Shown: positions 22,641 through 37,285, counted from the stretch's first letter. The stretch is 64,000 bases of DNA from Hanleya hanleyi (GCA_036873755.1 JAVTVY010020360.1:1-64000); one strand, 5' to 3'. Numbers and translations: made by a program. Notes: generated from the letters alone by a model not told the origin.

Positions 22641-23600
22641 TTGTATCGTCGTCTCATTCCCTGCATTGATGGCTATTGTATCGTCGTCTCATTCCCTGCA
22701 TTGATAGCTATTGTATCGTCGTCTCATTCCCTGCATTGATGGCTACTGTATCGTCGTCTCATTCCCTACATTGATGGCTATTGTATCGTCGTCTCATTCC
22801 CTGCATTGATGGCTATTGTATCGTCGTCTCATTCCCTGCATTGATGGCTACTGTATCGTCGTCGCATTCCCTGCATTGATGGCTATTTTATCGTCGTCTC
22901 ATTCCCTGCATTGATGGCTATTGTATCGTCGACTCATTTTCTGCATTGATGGCTATTGTATCGTCGTCTCATTTCCTGCATTGATGGCTATTGTATCGTT
23001 GTCTCATTTTCCTGCATTGATGGCTATTGTATCGTCGACTCATTTTCTGCATTGATGGCTATTGTATGCTCGTCTCATTCCCTGCATTGATGGCTATTGT
23101 ATCGTCGTCTCATTCCCTGCATTGATGGCTATTGTATCGTCGTCTCATTACCTGCATTGATGGCTATTGTATCGTCGTCTCATTCCCTGCATTGATGGGT
23201 ATTGTATCGTCCTCTTATTCCCTGCATTGATGGCTATTGTATCGTCGACTCATTTTCTGCATTGATGGCTATTGTATCGTCGTCTCATTCCCTGCATTGA
23301 TGGCTATTGTATCGTTGTCTCAGTTTCCTGCATTGATGGCTATTGTATCGTCGACTCATTTTCTGCATTGATGGCTATTGTATGCTCGTCTCATTCCCTG
23401 CATTGATGGCTATTGTATCGTCGTCTCATTCCCTGCATTGATGGCTATTGTATCGTCGTCTCATTACCTGCATTGATGGCTATTGTATGCTCGTCTCATT
23501 CCCTGCATTGATGGCTATTGTATCGTCGTCTCATTCCCTGCATTGATGGCTATTGTATCGTCGTCTCATTCCATGCATTGATGGCTACTGTATCGACTAT
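22628..23600 (+). repeat. 35-bp minisatellite, about 28 units
   Basis: The unit is attgatggctattgtatcg followed by tcgtctcattccctgc. Variants include gactcattttctgc, tgctcgtctcatt and single-base changes, which recur in the same order and indicate multi-unit duplications. The array sits inside repeat D3 copy 1; the corresponding position in copy 2 (about 24815-24850) holds at most one unit-like word. Confidence 0.95.
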
Positions 23601-23919
23601 TTTCTGCATTTTCCCGGTGTAAAATATACATTATAGTAAGATTTAATACGATGGCAAAATTGTTTTTTTTCTCCTTTTTACTGCGTGTGGGATTTAATGC
23701 CCATATTGTGCAGCGAGGGATGTAGTCTCAGATCTGATATATTCCTAAATAGAAATACTTTATATTCCGAAGATATATTATACACGTATTGCACACGCGG
23801 ACAATAAAGACTAACAATCTGATCACGTTAAATTAATCATCTATCGCCATCCCAAAGAATCAAATTGTCTCAAAAGTTCAGCCATCATTTTCGTTTCATT
23901 CGATTGATTGATTGATATA

Positions 23920-24172
23920 GAGCCCATTCCATACCTTTCACAGCCAAAATGACTGCCTCACTAGTTCCCCACATGTAGGGATATTGCGGTGCACTTTGCA
24001 CTACACAGAAACGATTGCCCCAATAGTTCCCCACATTTGGGGTTGTTTTTTTTATGGTAATGCAGCCATTTCCATGTGGGGTAAATATGGCACAGGCCAT
24101 CCCGCAATATTTTCACATGTTGTGAACTAGTGGGGTATATTTCCTGTATGGAATGGCATGGGTGGTGACAGT
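23920..24172. mobile_element. Inverted-repeat element of about 250 bp
   Basis: 23920-23995 (cccattccatacctttcac, ccccacatgtagggatattg) pairs with 24100-24172 on the opposite strand. A diverged copy of the element lies at 20600-20800. Confidence 0.6.
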
Positions 24173-24379
24173 CACCACAACTCATTATGGGAATTTAACT
24201 ATTTGCATCATTCTTGTATCCCAATGAATTTTTAAGTCGTTTTCTATATTTATGTAGCTTTTATCATGGGTACATTTGACGTGAAGTATTTTATTTGTTG
24301 GATCTTGTCTCTTTTTTTTTGTAACCATTGGTAAATTTGACCAATATAAAATGATTGTAATACGCAATATTTTTGTTTA

Positions 24380-25120
24380 TATATTGCATCTCATTCACGC
24401 TTTGATTCTGACTGTTCATATGGACACCATGAAGAAATATTACACGATGTTCATACGACCCTATCCTCGGTTAAGGGGAACTTTCTGATATTACACATTC
24501 TTATTGGCGTGTTCATGTCGTATCAAATCTCCAGGTGGATTTCCAGTTTTATATCTGCCTTCAGTATAACAACGACTAAGTCTGATTCGAGTTGTCTGAT
24601 GATATTGGCCAGTGTCAGTTCTCTTTAAGAGAGTTGCTTGCATTTGTAAATCCTCGCGTGTCTTCTGTTCATATCTCTTCAACTGCTCTGCAGTTGATTC
24701 AAATCTCAGATTGGTTCTCTGGTGTAAATATTTGTTGGTTCACTTTTGTCGCAGTCTGCTTGCTATATGGTCTTCGTGTTCTGGTTTCATTATTTTGGAC
24801 TGGTAGGGTTGTTCAGCTTCATTTTCTGCTTGTGTTTCGCCGTTTCAGTATACATTTCCCTGCATGTCCCCGGTCGGTGCAATTTATTTTTCAAAAAGAA
24901 TTAATACGTTGACAAAATAGGTTTTCTTTTTTCCCCGTTTATGCCAGATACTTCGAAGGGGATGATGCAGCGAGAGATGCCATAATTAATAAATTCAGAT
25001 ATTTTAGTTCGAAGTTTCAGATCTGATATATTCGTAAATAAAAATAGTTCATGTGTTGCTCTCGTTGGATAAAGGCTAATAATCGGATAAAGTTACATTA
25101 ACCATTCATCACCATCCTCG
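24380..25120 (+). repeat. Direct repeat D3, copy 2
   Basis: Partner of 22051-22640 plus 23595-23870. It lacks both the SINE and the minisatellite and so shows the state before those changes. Confidence 0.6.
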
Positions 25121-27250
25121 AGCATCAAAGTATTCTTTTTATTCCATTGATCGAAGTTTAATTTTCCTGTCAAATAATGCTTTTCCCAATCTAGTGTAGA
25201 ACAAGACACTACATATCTATTCAATGGCGTACATGTATACACCTATGGCTGTGCAATATATTTCACGAAAAAGGCATTTAGAGTTATTTCCCTTGTTTCT
25301 GATTTTTGCGTTCGTCCGGTCTGTTACAGGTATGTCGTCTAAACTCGGAAAAATGCTAACTTGAAAATAATGTTTTGAGCCCAAATATTTAGGGAAAGAA
25401 AATGACTGCAGTTTCAAGACATTCAGTCGTGATAAATAAGACCAGAATCATGAACCAGATTAATGACCCATGTATTACTAAACCTCGCCATGTACATCGA
25501 ATTAAACTTAATGTATATTCTATCCCAGTTATATATATGCTCGCGCATGCCTCTGGGTCCCGAGTCACTGGGTATTACATGCTGCCCTGTGAATTTAGCG
25601 AGGTGATAAAGATGTTGCCTTCTGACTGTATAGGCGATCACCCTGTAGGAGAGGATGGGGAGGGCTGAGAACGGTACACCGTGGGTTGGTGGGGGAGTGA
25701 TAATTGTGCTATCATGGCTGAGCCAGCAAATCATGATGGTGTGATCAACCCTTTCTGGCTCGGTGATATCGGGTGTACCAAGGCCGTGTGATTGAACAAG
25801 GGATTCCCAAATTGCCCTTTTTTTTACCCCTGTGATTTCAGCTGATTTATTTTACAATTATTACGTTGGTGGTGTGAAATATGAACTCATTACTTAAATT
25901 GGAGCTGCGAGCAGCGGCAATCGGGGACCAGGTTTACTCAGTGCATTGTGTCCAGCTTTATTCCAAAATGTGGCCGTCAAATCGTTCAGCTAATCAACAG
26001 TATTTTGCTTTCAGTGAAACAGACCTTGGCTTTCGCGATATATCCCAGCAGCCTAGGTTCAAGAGAATAAGCGCTTGCAAAATAGATAGATAAAATAGAT
26101 AGATAAAATATCACTGACACAATATCATGTGGAGAAAGAAGAATAATCTGAACGACATCAATACATTTCAGATCCTCCGGACCTGGTCCCCATAACCAGT
26201 CTATACAGACTGGATTAATGACCGACTAATGCAAGCCACATATACGGCTGTGTACCCCCCCCTCATCAATCACCCTGTTCCTATTAGGTAGTAGCGATAT
26301 CGGCCGAGTCGTCAATCAAGAACTGGAAGATTGAGGTACAACTGGGAAATTAAGTAAAATTTGGAGAATTCATATTAGAGGGGGGAATATATCGGGGATG
26401 GCCTAAAATCGAACTGTCATGTCCGTTCAATTGATACGTTCGTATATTGACACCACCAAGGATAAGTGTGTATTTATAGATTAACGTAATAATATATCGA
26501 CAAACACTTAAACTTTTAAGTGATGAAGTTGTAATCAATACCCTGATTTGTATAGTACCATGTTGATGATAACCTCACAATCGTGACATCCGGTCAAGTG
26601 ATATACGGCGGTATACCATGGTATACGAGCCAACAAACTTTTGTTGATATGCCGTCTTCTATCAAATAGTGCAGAAAGTTCTAGCTGCTATCTAGTGTCA
26701 ACTCATTTCTTTTATACAACTCCATATGGTTTGGCTATAATACCTACTGTGCTGAATTACTTACCGATCAGGATTATTTTGACAAATAGAGCTCCATATA
26801 AATATTTTCCCTATTCTAATTCCTTGCACACTTGCCGTTCATCTGACGTGTAGATGTTGTGATTATATGTATGTACTGAGAGGCTGACGCAGTCACACGT
26901 ACCTTATCCGTCATCTCCAGCCATGGTCCGTCTTACAAAACCGTTCAGAGTATACAGACTCGCATATGGAGGATGACCTTATCACAATTGTTGTAAGATT
27001 CTGCCTTATATATAATGCCATAAACGTGTATTACAATTACTTTTGTCGTATCAGTTTGATTAAATTACTGTATCTCTACACTCTTTATCTGCTGTGTTAG
27101 TTCAACAATGGGCCGTCAGTGTATTGTCCGTGATTCAACAATGGGCCGTCAGTGTATTGTCCGTGATTCAACAAAAGAACGAGGGAATACTACTGCCAAT
27201 AGGAATACCGAGTTACGCGATTCAAATTGAACAAAATTACACTTGTTGAT
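25121..27250. other. Intergenic, no gene recognised
   Basis: 25890-26080 is a reverse-complement relative of 33330-33560 (landmarks tcaacagtttttgctttcag, ggttcaagagaataagc). Two tandem 33-35-bp units (caacaatgggccgtcagtg) lie at 27103-27172. The rest appears unique; its open frames are short and unrecognised. Confidence 0.4.
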
Positions 27251-27254
27251 CGAA

Positions 27255-27690
27255 TGGGTCATGTGTCGAATTCCGCTTAACGTGAGGCTGGTGGCCGTAT
27301 GAACCCATGTACTTTGAGATCCTCATGGTGTTCATATGAACAGTCGCAATCAAAGCGTGACTGAACTATATAATTCTCTAGATGAAGACTTTACAACGAA
27401 TATCATTTGGATTAAGAATACTGATCAGCGATACGGATTTGATATTTTTGGAACATGATATCTTGCGGCATCATTGAAAACTGTTGACCGCTTCTCTCTT
27501 GCAAGAAACTAACCTATGTCTATGTATACTTTGTCTTTTTGACCTTGGTGCTAATGCTGTTATATTAAATATGGAATAGGTCTTTGGATTATGGACGCGG
27601 ATATTCTTTAATGGACGACGGCTGAATATTGAACGACGGACCAGACGCTTGTTATACAGTTCATAACATAAGCAAATTTCAATAAACTTG
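27255..27690 (+). repeat. Dispersed repeat family D2, plus-strand copy
   Basis: Contains attaagaatactgatcagcg, gaaaactgttgaccgcttc and aatggacgacggctg. All three are shared with 36869-37136 and, inverted, with 21236-21620. Confidence 0.65.
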
Positions 27691-29085
27691 AATAAATAAG
27701 ACGATATGAGCTCAAGTTCCATTGACAATATTAATATCTGACATAAGTTCCATTGACAACATCTTATTATCTAAAAGTCAATTCAATTTTGACTACTATA
27801 TTTTTACAAACAAACGTTATGATCCATGTTCCGATGTTACTTTTACATGCTTACTTGGCACTAAGGGTGTCGCTTGACCGAGGTGTTGATTTATACAGGT
27901 TATACAGGAGAACTACCTCTCTAAAACGGAGGTTATAAAGGTCATGTTTGCTTTATAACTTTTAATTTATTCATTACGACGCTCCACTATCTTCAGGTAA
28001 CTTAGCTTATACATTGTTACATGTCGTAACACTGATTAAACAATGAAATTCTGTAGAACAAAAACGTGTCTATTATTTTCAAAATTAGATCGACAATTTC
28101 TTTTTTAATACCTTTCGATGCAGATATATGTCAATGGTCGCCTGTGTATTGGGCAAAAACGTCCTTAATTTACCTCCATTTTGTCAGAAGTGGTAATCTC
28201 AAACCTGTTATATGGACACCGACATTGTCTGCAGACGACGGCTGGCTACTGACGGTCAGGTCTGATGCTAGTATTTACCCGAGTTCGGAATCTTATATCA
28301 TGAACAGTATATAGTACCATCATATGCCTAAGCGAAGGGAAGTGGATCGTGACGATTGTGTATTAGAGTTATTCGTCCTATGAAAATTCTTAGTTTGACC
28401 ATGGAGTGACCCGGTTACATGTCACTGTAACATGCACACGGTCGATTATATACGATCAGGCGTCCTGCTATTATCAACTTAACTGGAGCTACCTCATTGG
28501 CCCATTATTTAAAATTTAACAAAACACCCCAGACATGACCATATATGGAGACAGGTTTTCCTGTTGAAAGAGTCCATATATAGAGGTGACCAGTTCAAGT
28601 GCGGGCCTGATCTGTCACGTCGTCGACATTTGGCGTCCCACTTGTGAGCTTCTGTCCAAAATTATTGGACACGCCCAGAACGTTGTTGACACGCCCAAAC
28701 CGTAGGGCGTGGTACATTTTAACTGGATACACCACTCTTCGAATGTCTACAACTTCATGACACGAGGTGTACGTTTCATTCAAGCAGGATATTAAAACTT
28801 TTCCCTTTCAATTGAAAACGACTGAACGCTAACTAACCCGAGACCAGCCAGCAGATTTAAATGCGGACGACAATGCCATGGCCTCGACTATTCAACGATA
28901 ATTGTTACTGCTAACTATTGTAGAAGCACCGTGATGAATCATTCGGTGAGCAAAGAAACACTACACAAGGGGCCTAGAGAGAGAGAGAGAGAGAGTGCCC
29001 GCCATAATTGTTTAATACCATCAGCAGGAGAAGTAAATTATTAAAGAAAAGCTGATAGCAGTCACAATATCAATATTTACATTAA
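27691..29085. other. Intergenic, no gene recognised
   Basis: A MITE-like terminus (caggttatacaggagaac) lies at 27896, related to the ends of 13180-13539. An (AG)n microsatellite lies at 28975-28997. No coding sequence is supported. Confidence 0.4.
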
Positions 29086-29091
29086 TTTATT
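29086..29091 (-). terminator. Polyadenylation signal of the actin gene
   Basis: AATAAA on the minus strand, about 155 bp past the actin stop codon. It is the first canonical hexamer in that direction. Confidence 0.5.
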
Positions 29092-29243
29092 TTACAAAGA
29101 TACATCTGTGTAAAGGTAAAAATAAACAAATAAAGCAATCATTGAGACACGAACTTTTCTCTGAAAAGATTTACATGTATATCTTCTGATAAAAGATTCA
29201 TCTTACAGTCAGATCAGTTTATTTGTATTTTGTGAGCCATAGT

Positions 29244-31167
<1,924 letters not shown>

Positions 31168-31244
31168 CTATTCCAGAATATTTAACAAGACTTGTATGTC
31201 TTGGTATCAGTACGAGTTCTGCGAGAGGCGAATCTTTTTCTCTC

Positions 31245-31250
31245 TTTATA
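31245..31250 (-). promoter_or_regulatory. TATA box of the actin promoter
   Basis: TATAAA on the minus strand (in gcatataaagag), about 110 bp upstream of the start codon. Confidence 0.6.
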
Positions 31251-31347
31251 TGCGTACAGCCCACAATGTCCGGCTATTACTCAGAGCGGTTGTTCGGCGA
31301 GTGATCTGGCGTGGTGACGCGTCAATGCTATATACCGCTGTTTGCCT

Positions 31348-31352
31348 ATTGG
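31348..31352 (-). promoter_or_regulatory. CCAAT box of the actin promoter
   Basis: CCAAT on the minus strand, about 100 bp upstream of the TATA box. A near-CArG word (CCATATATAG, one mismatch to the SRF consensus) lies further upstream near 31412-31421. Confidence 0.4.
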
Positions 31353-31421
31353 ACCGGGTCGATATGTCTTTATTCAAATCCGGGCTCGAGAGCCTGGCGC
31401 AAAATGATGACTATATATGGT

Positions 31422-33089
31422 ATGGAAAGCCTTCTCTATCGTTCAGGCAGGCAGAGGTTATAAATAACCGGATGACCCAGTTTTCGTCACTTGTAGTTGA
31501 CGTTTGAATATTCACACATTTATGCAATATGCAGTGCTACATGGACCGAAAAAATAAGCAAGCACGAAATCACATATCTGAAAACCACGTGAATTCTTAA
31601 AGGGAAATCCAGTTTTAGCAGTATTGTAAGCGTTTGTCAATGCCCATATGCCTGTACGTATTTATATCACTACACTGCTCATGTTATTTACGTTTAGCAT
31701 AATACCTCCCTTATTTCACTGCCCTTTTATGGATGTAAGTTGAATGTTGGGTATTGTATCAAATTGTTCTGAATAAGATGTTCTGGTAATGATATTTGTA
31801 TTCATGTTGGGCTAATTTATCACAGATATTCTCGTGTCAATACAAGGAAAACTATATAAGCGGCCATACGACTATGGAAGGGAATGCTGACAGTAGCCGC
31901 CCTTTTGTAGCGGTTTGGGACAGTTCAGTACATTTGAGTGCATGGTCTCTCCAAGCATTTCCAAATAATACCTGTGTGAAAAGAATTCCAGTCCCGTGGA
32001 GAATTTAGACCGACTCCCAGTGGTTTACGATACTATTCCCAATTCTAGAAAAACAAGTCGGGACTACTAACTTTCCTTTTACATCCAGTGAAAGTAGGAT
32101 GAATACACGTATTCGTGATATTCTGGTGTAGAGAAGAATTTCTCATCGCATGAATTTTTTCTTGTTCATTTACTGCAAGAAGGCCTTGTGTATAATGCAT
32201 GGGTAAAGCTGCATTACAATTGTAACATTATAGTGGGCAGGAACAATTCTTTCAGGTCAGACAGATTGTGACGTGTTACTGGGAAGGGACGTGCTGATCT
32301 TGCCAGAGGCCATATATGTGTTTGACACACAGCTCGTGGGATAAAATGAGTATCAGACCTGGTGTACACGTTAATCTATAATATTATAGCCATATATGAC
32401 GATACTTTTATTCATGATATGCCCATGGTTTTAGAAATTACTCATACATGTGTTAAGTACCCTACTAATGTAATACTGCTTCCTTGGACATGTACATGTT
32501 TTGTGGCTGATATGAAAGTGAAGTGATAGAGGGTTAGCTATATCATATATTTCTTTTATTTTTGGAGGGTATTGTATTCTCTCAGGGATAATCTTACTAT
32601 AAGTTAAGTATCCCTCTCTGTTTGTTTGTCCGGTATCTTCGAAATGTCAGGAAACTTTATCGGGACATTATAGAGGTCACTGTGGGTAACATAAAACAAC
32701 GAAAAGTCCAAAAAGGGCATCTGGCGCCCGTGGGGGGTCAGGATAACGACTCTGAACAAACAACAAATTTATAGGGCACTTAACGGGCAATACAGGCCGA
32801 AACATAAAGTGTCCATACACCTACTATAATATGCGAGGGCCTCGGGGAGATCAACCTGCAGCTGACTGAGTATTGTATCACCTCTTGAAAAAAAAAGCTT
32901 ATTATGGGATCCGGTCCAGGTTCCGTATTGAAATCGTTCGGATTATTCCACATGATTTGGTGTCACAGATATCTCAAAAACTATAAGACGAATTAAGCCC
33001 AAACTTTCAGGACATGTTCTGGTGGATGTGATCTAGTGCATACCAAGTTGGTTCCGATTGTCTTGGCGGCCATCGTGGATTTAGCTTAA
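31422..33089. other. Intergenic, nothing recognised
   Basis: AT-rich, no long frames, no repeats that I could pair within the window. Confidence 0.4.
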
Positions 33090-33690
33090 ACCGATGGACG
33101 CAAAGCTTGGAACAAATGATCATGGATCGAGTTCTCTAACAGTTATCTTTGGAACAAGATGGCCGTCATCATCCAATCAAAATGCTCGGATTTTTAAGAA
33201 ACGAATTTGGACGGGAAAAGTACGAAATATATGTTATACGATACGGCGATCACGAATATGCAAACATTTTGTTCCTAGATTATGTGGTTTGGCCGCCATC
33301 TTGACTTTTGTGCAAAACTTTACAATTTTTGCAAGGGCTTATTCTCTTGAACCCTGATAGGTACAGATTTCTGGGCTACTGCGATGTATCGGCAAGGCCG
33401 TGATCAGTTGCACTGAAAGCAAAAACTGTTGATTGGTTGAACGGTGTGGCGGCCATATTGGATTTAACCCCAAACATTCCAAGATCATCTTCTCTGAAAC
33501 TATTGAACCGATTGATGCGAAACATAGCACAGAGGATCAATAGGTCGAGGTATCTCATTAGTCAATTTAGAAACCTTCTGTCTGCCATCGACCAATCAAA
33601 ATTGTCGCATTTTAAAGTCTTTGATTTGGACGGAAAAAGTTATGAAATATATCAAATCTTGAGAGCCAAGACAAACCTCTACCTCATTTA
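33090..33690 (+). repeat. Dispersed repeat with recurring GGCCGCCAT words
   Basis: Several versions of ggcggccat or aagatggccg lie close to aacaaatgat, ccaatcaaaat and tttggacgg phrases, as in a degenerate internal repeat. 33330-33560 matches 25890-26080 in inverted orientation. Confidence 0.45.
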
Positions 33691-33803
33691 TTTCAAGTTA
33701 TGAACCACCTAATAGTTGGCCATTCCATCTCCATGTTTCCTCTGTAGAACCACGACCTGACGCTCATCAGATCTCATTATTGCCATATTGTACGATGGGT
33801 GGT

Positions 33804-33809
33804 CACGTT
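33804..33809 (+). repeat. Left target-site duplication of element 1 (CACGTT)
   Basis: Identical to 42681-42686 directly after the right end. Confidence 0.8.
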
Positions 33810-34170
33810 AGTAGTAGGGAGCCGGCATTTCAGAGCCCCTTTTCCAGGGAGGTAACTCTTGGTCCCCTTTTTTCCAGGTTAAAGGTATAGGGGACGCCCC
33901 CTCGCCTTTCACCTCTGGGGCGCCACCAGCTCAAGGTCACGTGGAGGTCAAAAGTAGTTCCGGCAACCTGTAACCTTTGTATTCCTCCGCGGACAGAACG
34001 TAGTCCCATGTCAACCAAGTGACTTCCAATGTTAATGTATACGGGGAATGCCTAAAAAGAGTATGGGAATAGACGTTTTGTGACAGGGGTGGGTCCCTAG
34101 TGGACCGAATGGGTCGAGTGAGGTGTCAAAGTGAAGCGCTCCTCTAGGGCCATTCAGTCATGGGTGGGTG
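33810..34170 (+). repeat. Element 1 left terminal inverted repeat, outer part
   Basis: About 360 bp of unique sequence, near-identical to the reverse complement of 42316-42680. A small difference is ctctggggcgcc here against the longer ccctggcgcc version at right. Confidence 0.85.
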
Positions 34171-34725
34171 CATGTAAAATTAGGATTTTTCCCGAAACTA
34201 TAAAAAGCGGAACACGGACTTTACCCCTAAACTAGGGGAAAACCCCTATCAACTCTAGCCAAAAGGGCTAATATCGGTCTCCGGGCTTATCGGGGCCTGC
34301 CTATCAAGTCAATGGGGTGGGTGCATGTAAAATTAGGATTTGTCCCCGAAACTATAAAAAGCGGAACACGGACTTTACCCCTAAAATAGGGGAAAACCCC
34401 TATCAACCCTAGCCAAAAGGGCTAATATCGGTCCCCGGGCTTATCGGGGCCTGCCTATCAAGTCAATGGGGTGGGTGCATGTAAAATTAGGATTTTTTCC
34501 CGAAACTATAAAAAGCGGAACACGGACTTTACCCCTAAAATAGGGGAAAACCCCTATCAACCCTAGCCAAAAGGGCTAATATCGGTCCCCGGGCTTATCG
34601 GGGCCTGCCTTTCAAGTCAATGGGGTGGGTGCATGTAAAATTAGGATTTTTTTCCGAAACTATAAAAAGCGGAACACGGACTTTACCCCTACAATAGGGG
34701 TCTGTATTATACAATATAAGGGAAA
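34171..34725 (+). repeat. Element 1 subterminal 154-bp tandem repeat, left arm
   Basis: Units start catgtaaaattaggat at 34171, 34324, 34478 and 34632 (spacing 153-154 bp). Each holds aactataaaaagcggaac, i.e. a TATAAAA word, and a cccctatcaa/ccaaaagggctaat segment with short self-complementary pieces (cccctaaa-taggggaaaacccc). Confidence 0.9.
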
Positions 34726-35215
34726 ATGCCTGTATGGGGTATGGGGATGGTCAATTTTTTTCGTGGGCTTTACTATGGCTTGTGGGGTCTCGTTTTTCCT
34801 CGTTTCGCCAAGAAAATGACAATGGGAAGGGTCCCGGAGCGAATCGGTGAAATGTTTGGGAAAAGTCACCGAGGTCTGTATATAGGCCTATAGGCTGGCT
34901 ATAGGTTCAACCTGGGAAATTCACACACGTTCATTGTGATATGGGTTGCTTGGATTTGTTTTTCACGTCTCGTCATTTAGAACACGATGGGAAGGGTCCC
35001 GGAGCGAAACGGTGAAATTTTTGGAAAAGTACCATATAGCCCATATAGCTCCATATTGGCTATGGGGATATAGGTCCATCCTGGGAAATTCACATACGTT
35101 CATTGTGATATGGGTTGTGGGGTCTTGTTTTTCTCGTCTCGTCATTTAGAACACGATGGGAAGGGTCCCGGAGCGAAACGGTGAATTTTTTGGAAAAAGC
35201 TCACCGAGGCCTGGG
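34726..35215 (+). repeat. Element 1 second subterminal array, left arm
   Basis: Three units with landmarks cgatgggaagggtcccggag, gaaatttttggaaaa and gtcatttagaacacg. The same unit is amplified in element 2 (52370-53505, 61745-62390) and mirrored at 40880-41780, tying the two elements into one family. Confidence 0.85.
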
Positions 35216-35765
35216 TATCTGTCCTGTATTGTACCATATATGTCCTGTATTATACCATATCTACTCTGTATTATACAATATTTCTCCTCTATTATACCAT
35301 ATCTGTGCTGCATTATACCATATCTGTCCTGTATTGTACCATATATGTCCTGTATTATACCAAATCTGTGCTGTATTATACAATATTTGCCCTCTATACC
35401 ATATCTGTGCTGTATTATACCATATCTGTCCTGAATTATACCATATCTGTGCTGTATTATGCAATATCTGTCCTGTGTTATACAATATCTGTCCTGTATT
35501 ATACCAAATCTGTCCTGTTTTGTACCATATTTGTCCTGTATTATACAATATATGTTCTGTATTATACCAAATCTGTGCTGTATTATACAGTATCTGTCCT
35601 GTATTATACCAAATCTGTGCTGTATTATACAATATATGTTCTGTATTATACCAAATCTGTCCTGTATTATACGGTATATGTCCTGTATTATACCAAATCG
35701 GTGCTGTATTATACCATATCTGTCCTGTATTGTACCATATATGTCCTGTATTATACAAATATCGG
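35216..35765 (+). repeat. 21-bp minisatellite, left arm of element 1
   Basis: Unit gtcctgtattataccatatc plus one base, about 26 copies. A 21-bp period keeps frames open in several phases, which explains the long leucine/tyrosine/isoleucine-rich frames here. The mirror array at 39374-40315 has about 45 copies. Confidence 0.95.
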
Positions 35766-36037
35766 ATAGCAGTTGTCGTGAATAACAATAAGTTCAGCGA
35801 TGTTCATACAGTTTATTATCCCCAATGTTACATCATACCCAGGCTGGGGGAGCCGCCCTGGGCATGTTTGGTATGTTCACAGCAAAACAAATTGAAATAT
35901 CAAACACCATGTTTTATTATTTAACGCACCGTCACATTAGGTACAAGTGTTTACTGAGCTCAAGTCAACGATCAGCATGTAGACATATAGAGTATGTACG
36001 GCATCTTATGGTATTCATCAGTGCATGGGTGAGGCAT

Positions 36038-37232
36038 TCAGCCGATGGGGTGGTCGGTCAGCTTGGTAACGAAAAACGTAACATTGGTCACCTTCTCCAC
36101 TGTCCACTTGGTGTTGGGGCGTTGTTGTTGGGCCCATTCCAAGGGATCCACGGTGTCCAGTTTCTCCAGCATCGTCTCTAGCGACACTCGGTTAATGATA
36201 GTAAACGGTTGGTCAAATACCTGGATGTTACTGCTCGGGTAAAAGTATCGGACTTGGACTGTCTCCTTATGCTGCAGCACATAACCAAACGCCAGATTCA
36301 TTCTGAAGGCCGTAGTTTGGTCGTTGAAGATGGCTTCCAGGTAGCTACGTAGACGGGCGAGGTCGGTAAGTCGAAAATTGTAGATATCTTGAATAGGGCG
36401 ATGACGGTTGAAACCTTGCCGTATCATGGACCAATGACGCCGATAGATGTCACTCACTGGATGGGCGTCCTGTAACAGATCGCTAGGAACATTTATGGGC
36501 TCGTCCAGAAAATGTTCGATGTTGTCAGGCGTATGACTCGAAACCGTAACGGTGGGGTCCGGCTGGATATCCAGGCTCTTCTGAACTGTGGGTATAGGCG
36601 GGCTCTCCGTCATCGCATCACCAGTGGCGTTCGTCTCCCCGGGCTCATCTTCACTGGGTCTGACCTTCCGCGGCTCCTCTTCAGTGGAAAGTTGTCGCCC
36701 AAACCGTAGAGACGGGGCATGAATCAAACGCTGATGGCGTCTTAACTGACTGCATCGTTTGACGGGTTGACCACAATCCTTACAGTGTTCCGTCGCACCC
36801 TCGTGGAATGAGCGTTCGTGGCGCAGTAAATGATCCTTCCGATTAAATGACCGTGCGCAGGTTATCGTTGACGAATATTATGGATTAAGAATACTGATCA
36901 GCGATACGGATTTGATATTTTTGGAACATCATGATGTCTTGCCGGCATCATTGAAAACTGTTGACCGCTTCTCTCTTGCAGGAAACAAGCCTATGTTTTT
37001 GTATACTATGATTGTCTTTTTGAATTTGGTGCTAATACTGTTATATGGAAAATGGAATAGGTCTTTGGATTATGGACGCGGATATTCTCTAATGGACGAC
37101 GGCTGGATTATGAATGACGGACTAGACGCTTGTAATACAAGTATACCGTGCATCGTTGTGGGTGGAGGCCTTGTGGCGGTGCAAGTCGTGCAGACGAGTA
37201 AACTGCTTCTGACAAGTTGTGCAAGTGAACAT
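36038..37232 (-). pseudogene. Polinton-type polymerase N-terminal-like ORF with C2H2 fingers, left copy, split by an insertion
   Basis: The start codon at 37232-37230 opens a first C2H2 finger (FTCTTCQKQFTRLHDLHRH). The frame breaks at 37137 where a 268-bp dispersed repeat (36869-37136) is inserted, and resumes at 36868 with two further finger remnants (CARSFNRKDHLLRH; CKDCGQP with R-RHQRLIH). After a Pro/Glu/Thr-rich linker the conserved domain follows (PINVPSDLL, HRPIQDIYNFRLTDLARLRS, FNDQTTAFRMNLAFGYVLQH, YFYPSSN, WAQQQRPNTKW, VTNVTFFVTKL) and ends in HPIG and a stop at 36038. The domain resembles the region ahead of the catalytic core in Polinton-like family-B DNA polymerases; no exonuclease or palm motifs are present. 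It is the mirror of the right-arm gene, read toward the left end. Confidence 0.55.
36869..37136 (+). mobile_element. 268-bp dispersed repeat D2 inserted in the left gene copy
   Basis: Related to 27255-27690 and (inverted) 21236-21620. The undisturbed right-arm gene shows the empty site, which fixes the borders. No target-site duplication or terminal inverted repeat is evident. Confidence 0.75.
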
Positions 37233-37278
37233 CTTGGTGGTTGACAGAGTGTCTGATGAAACGGCCAGGCCGCTTCCC

Positions 37279-37285
37279 TTTTATA
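37279..37285 (-). promoter_or_regulatory. TATA box of the left outward gene
   Basis: TATAAAA on the minus strand, about 47 bp upstream of the start codon. It is embedded in tagcgtgctataaaaggg, the exact mirror of the right-arm promoter. Confidence 0.6.

Noticed and set aside
22628..23600. CRISPR-like regular array
   Set aside because: The whole 35-bp unit is repeated with no variable spacers, in a eukaryotic context; it is a minisatellite.
24592..24912. Hydrophobic 106-codon frame
   Set aside because: Lies within repeat D3, whose other copy does not keep the frame open.
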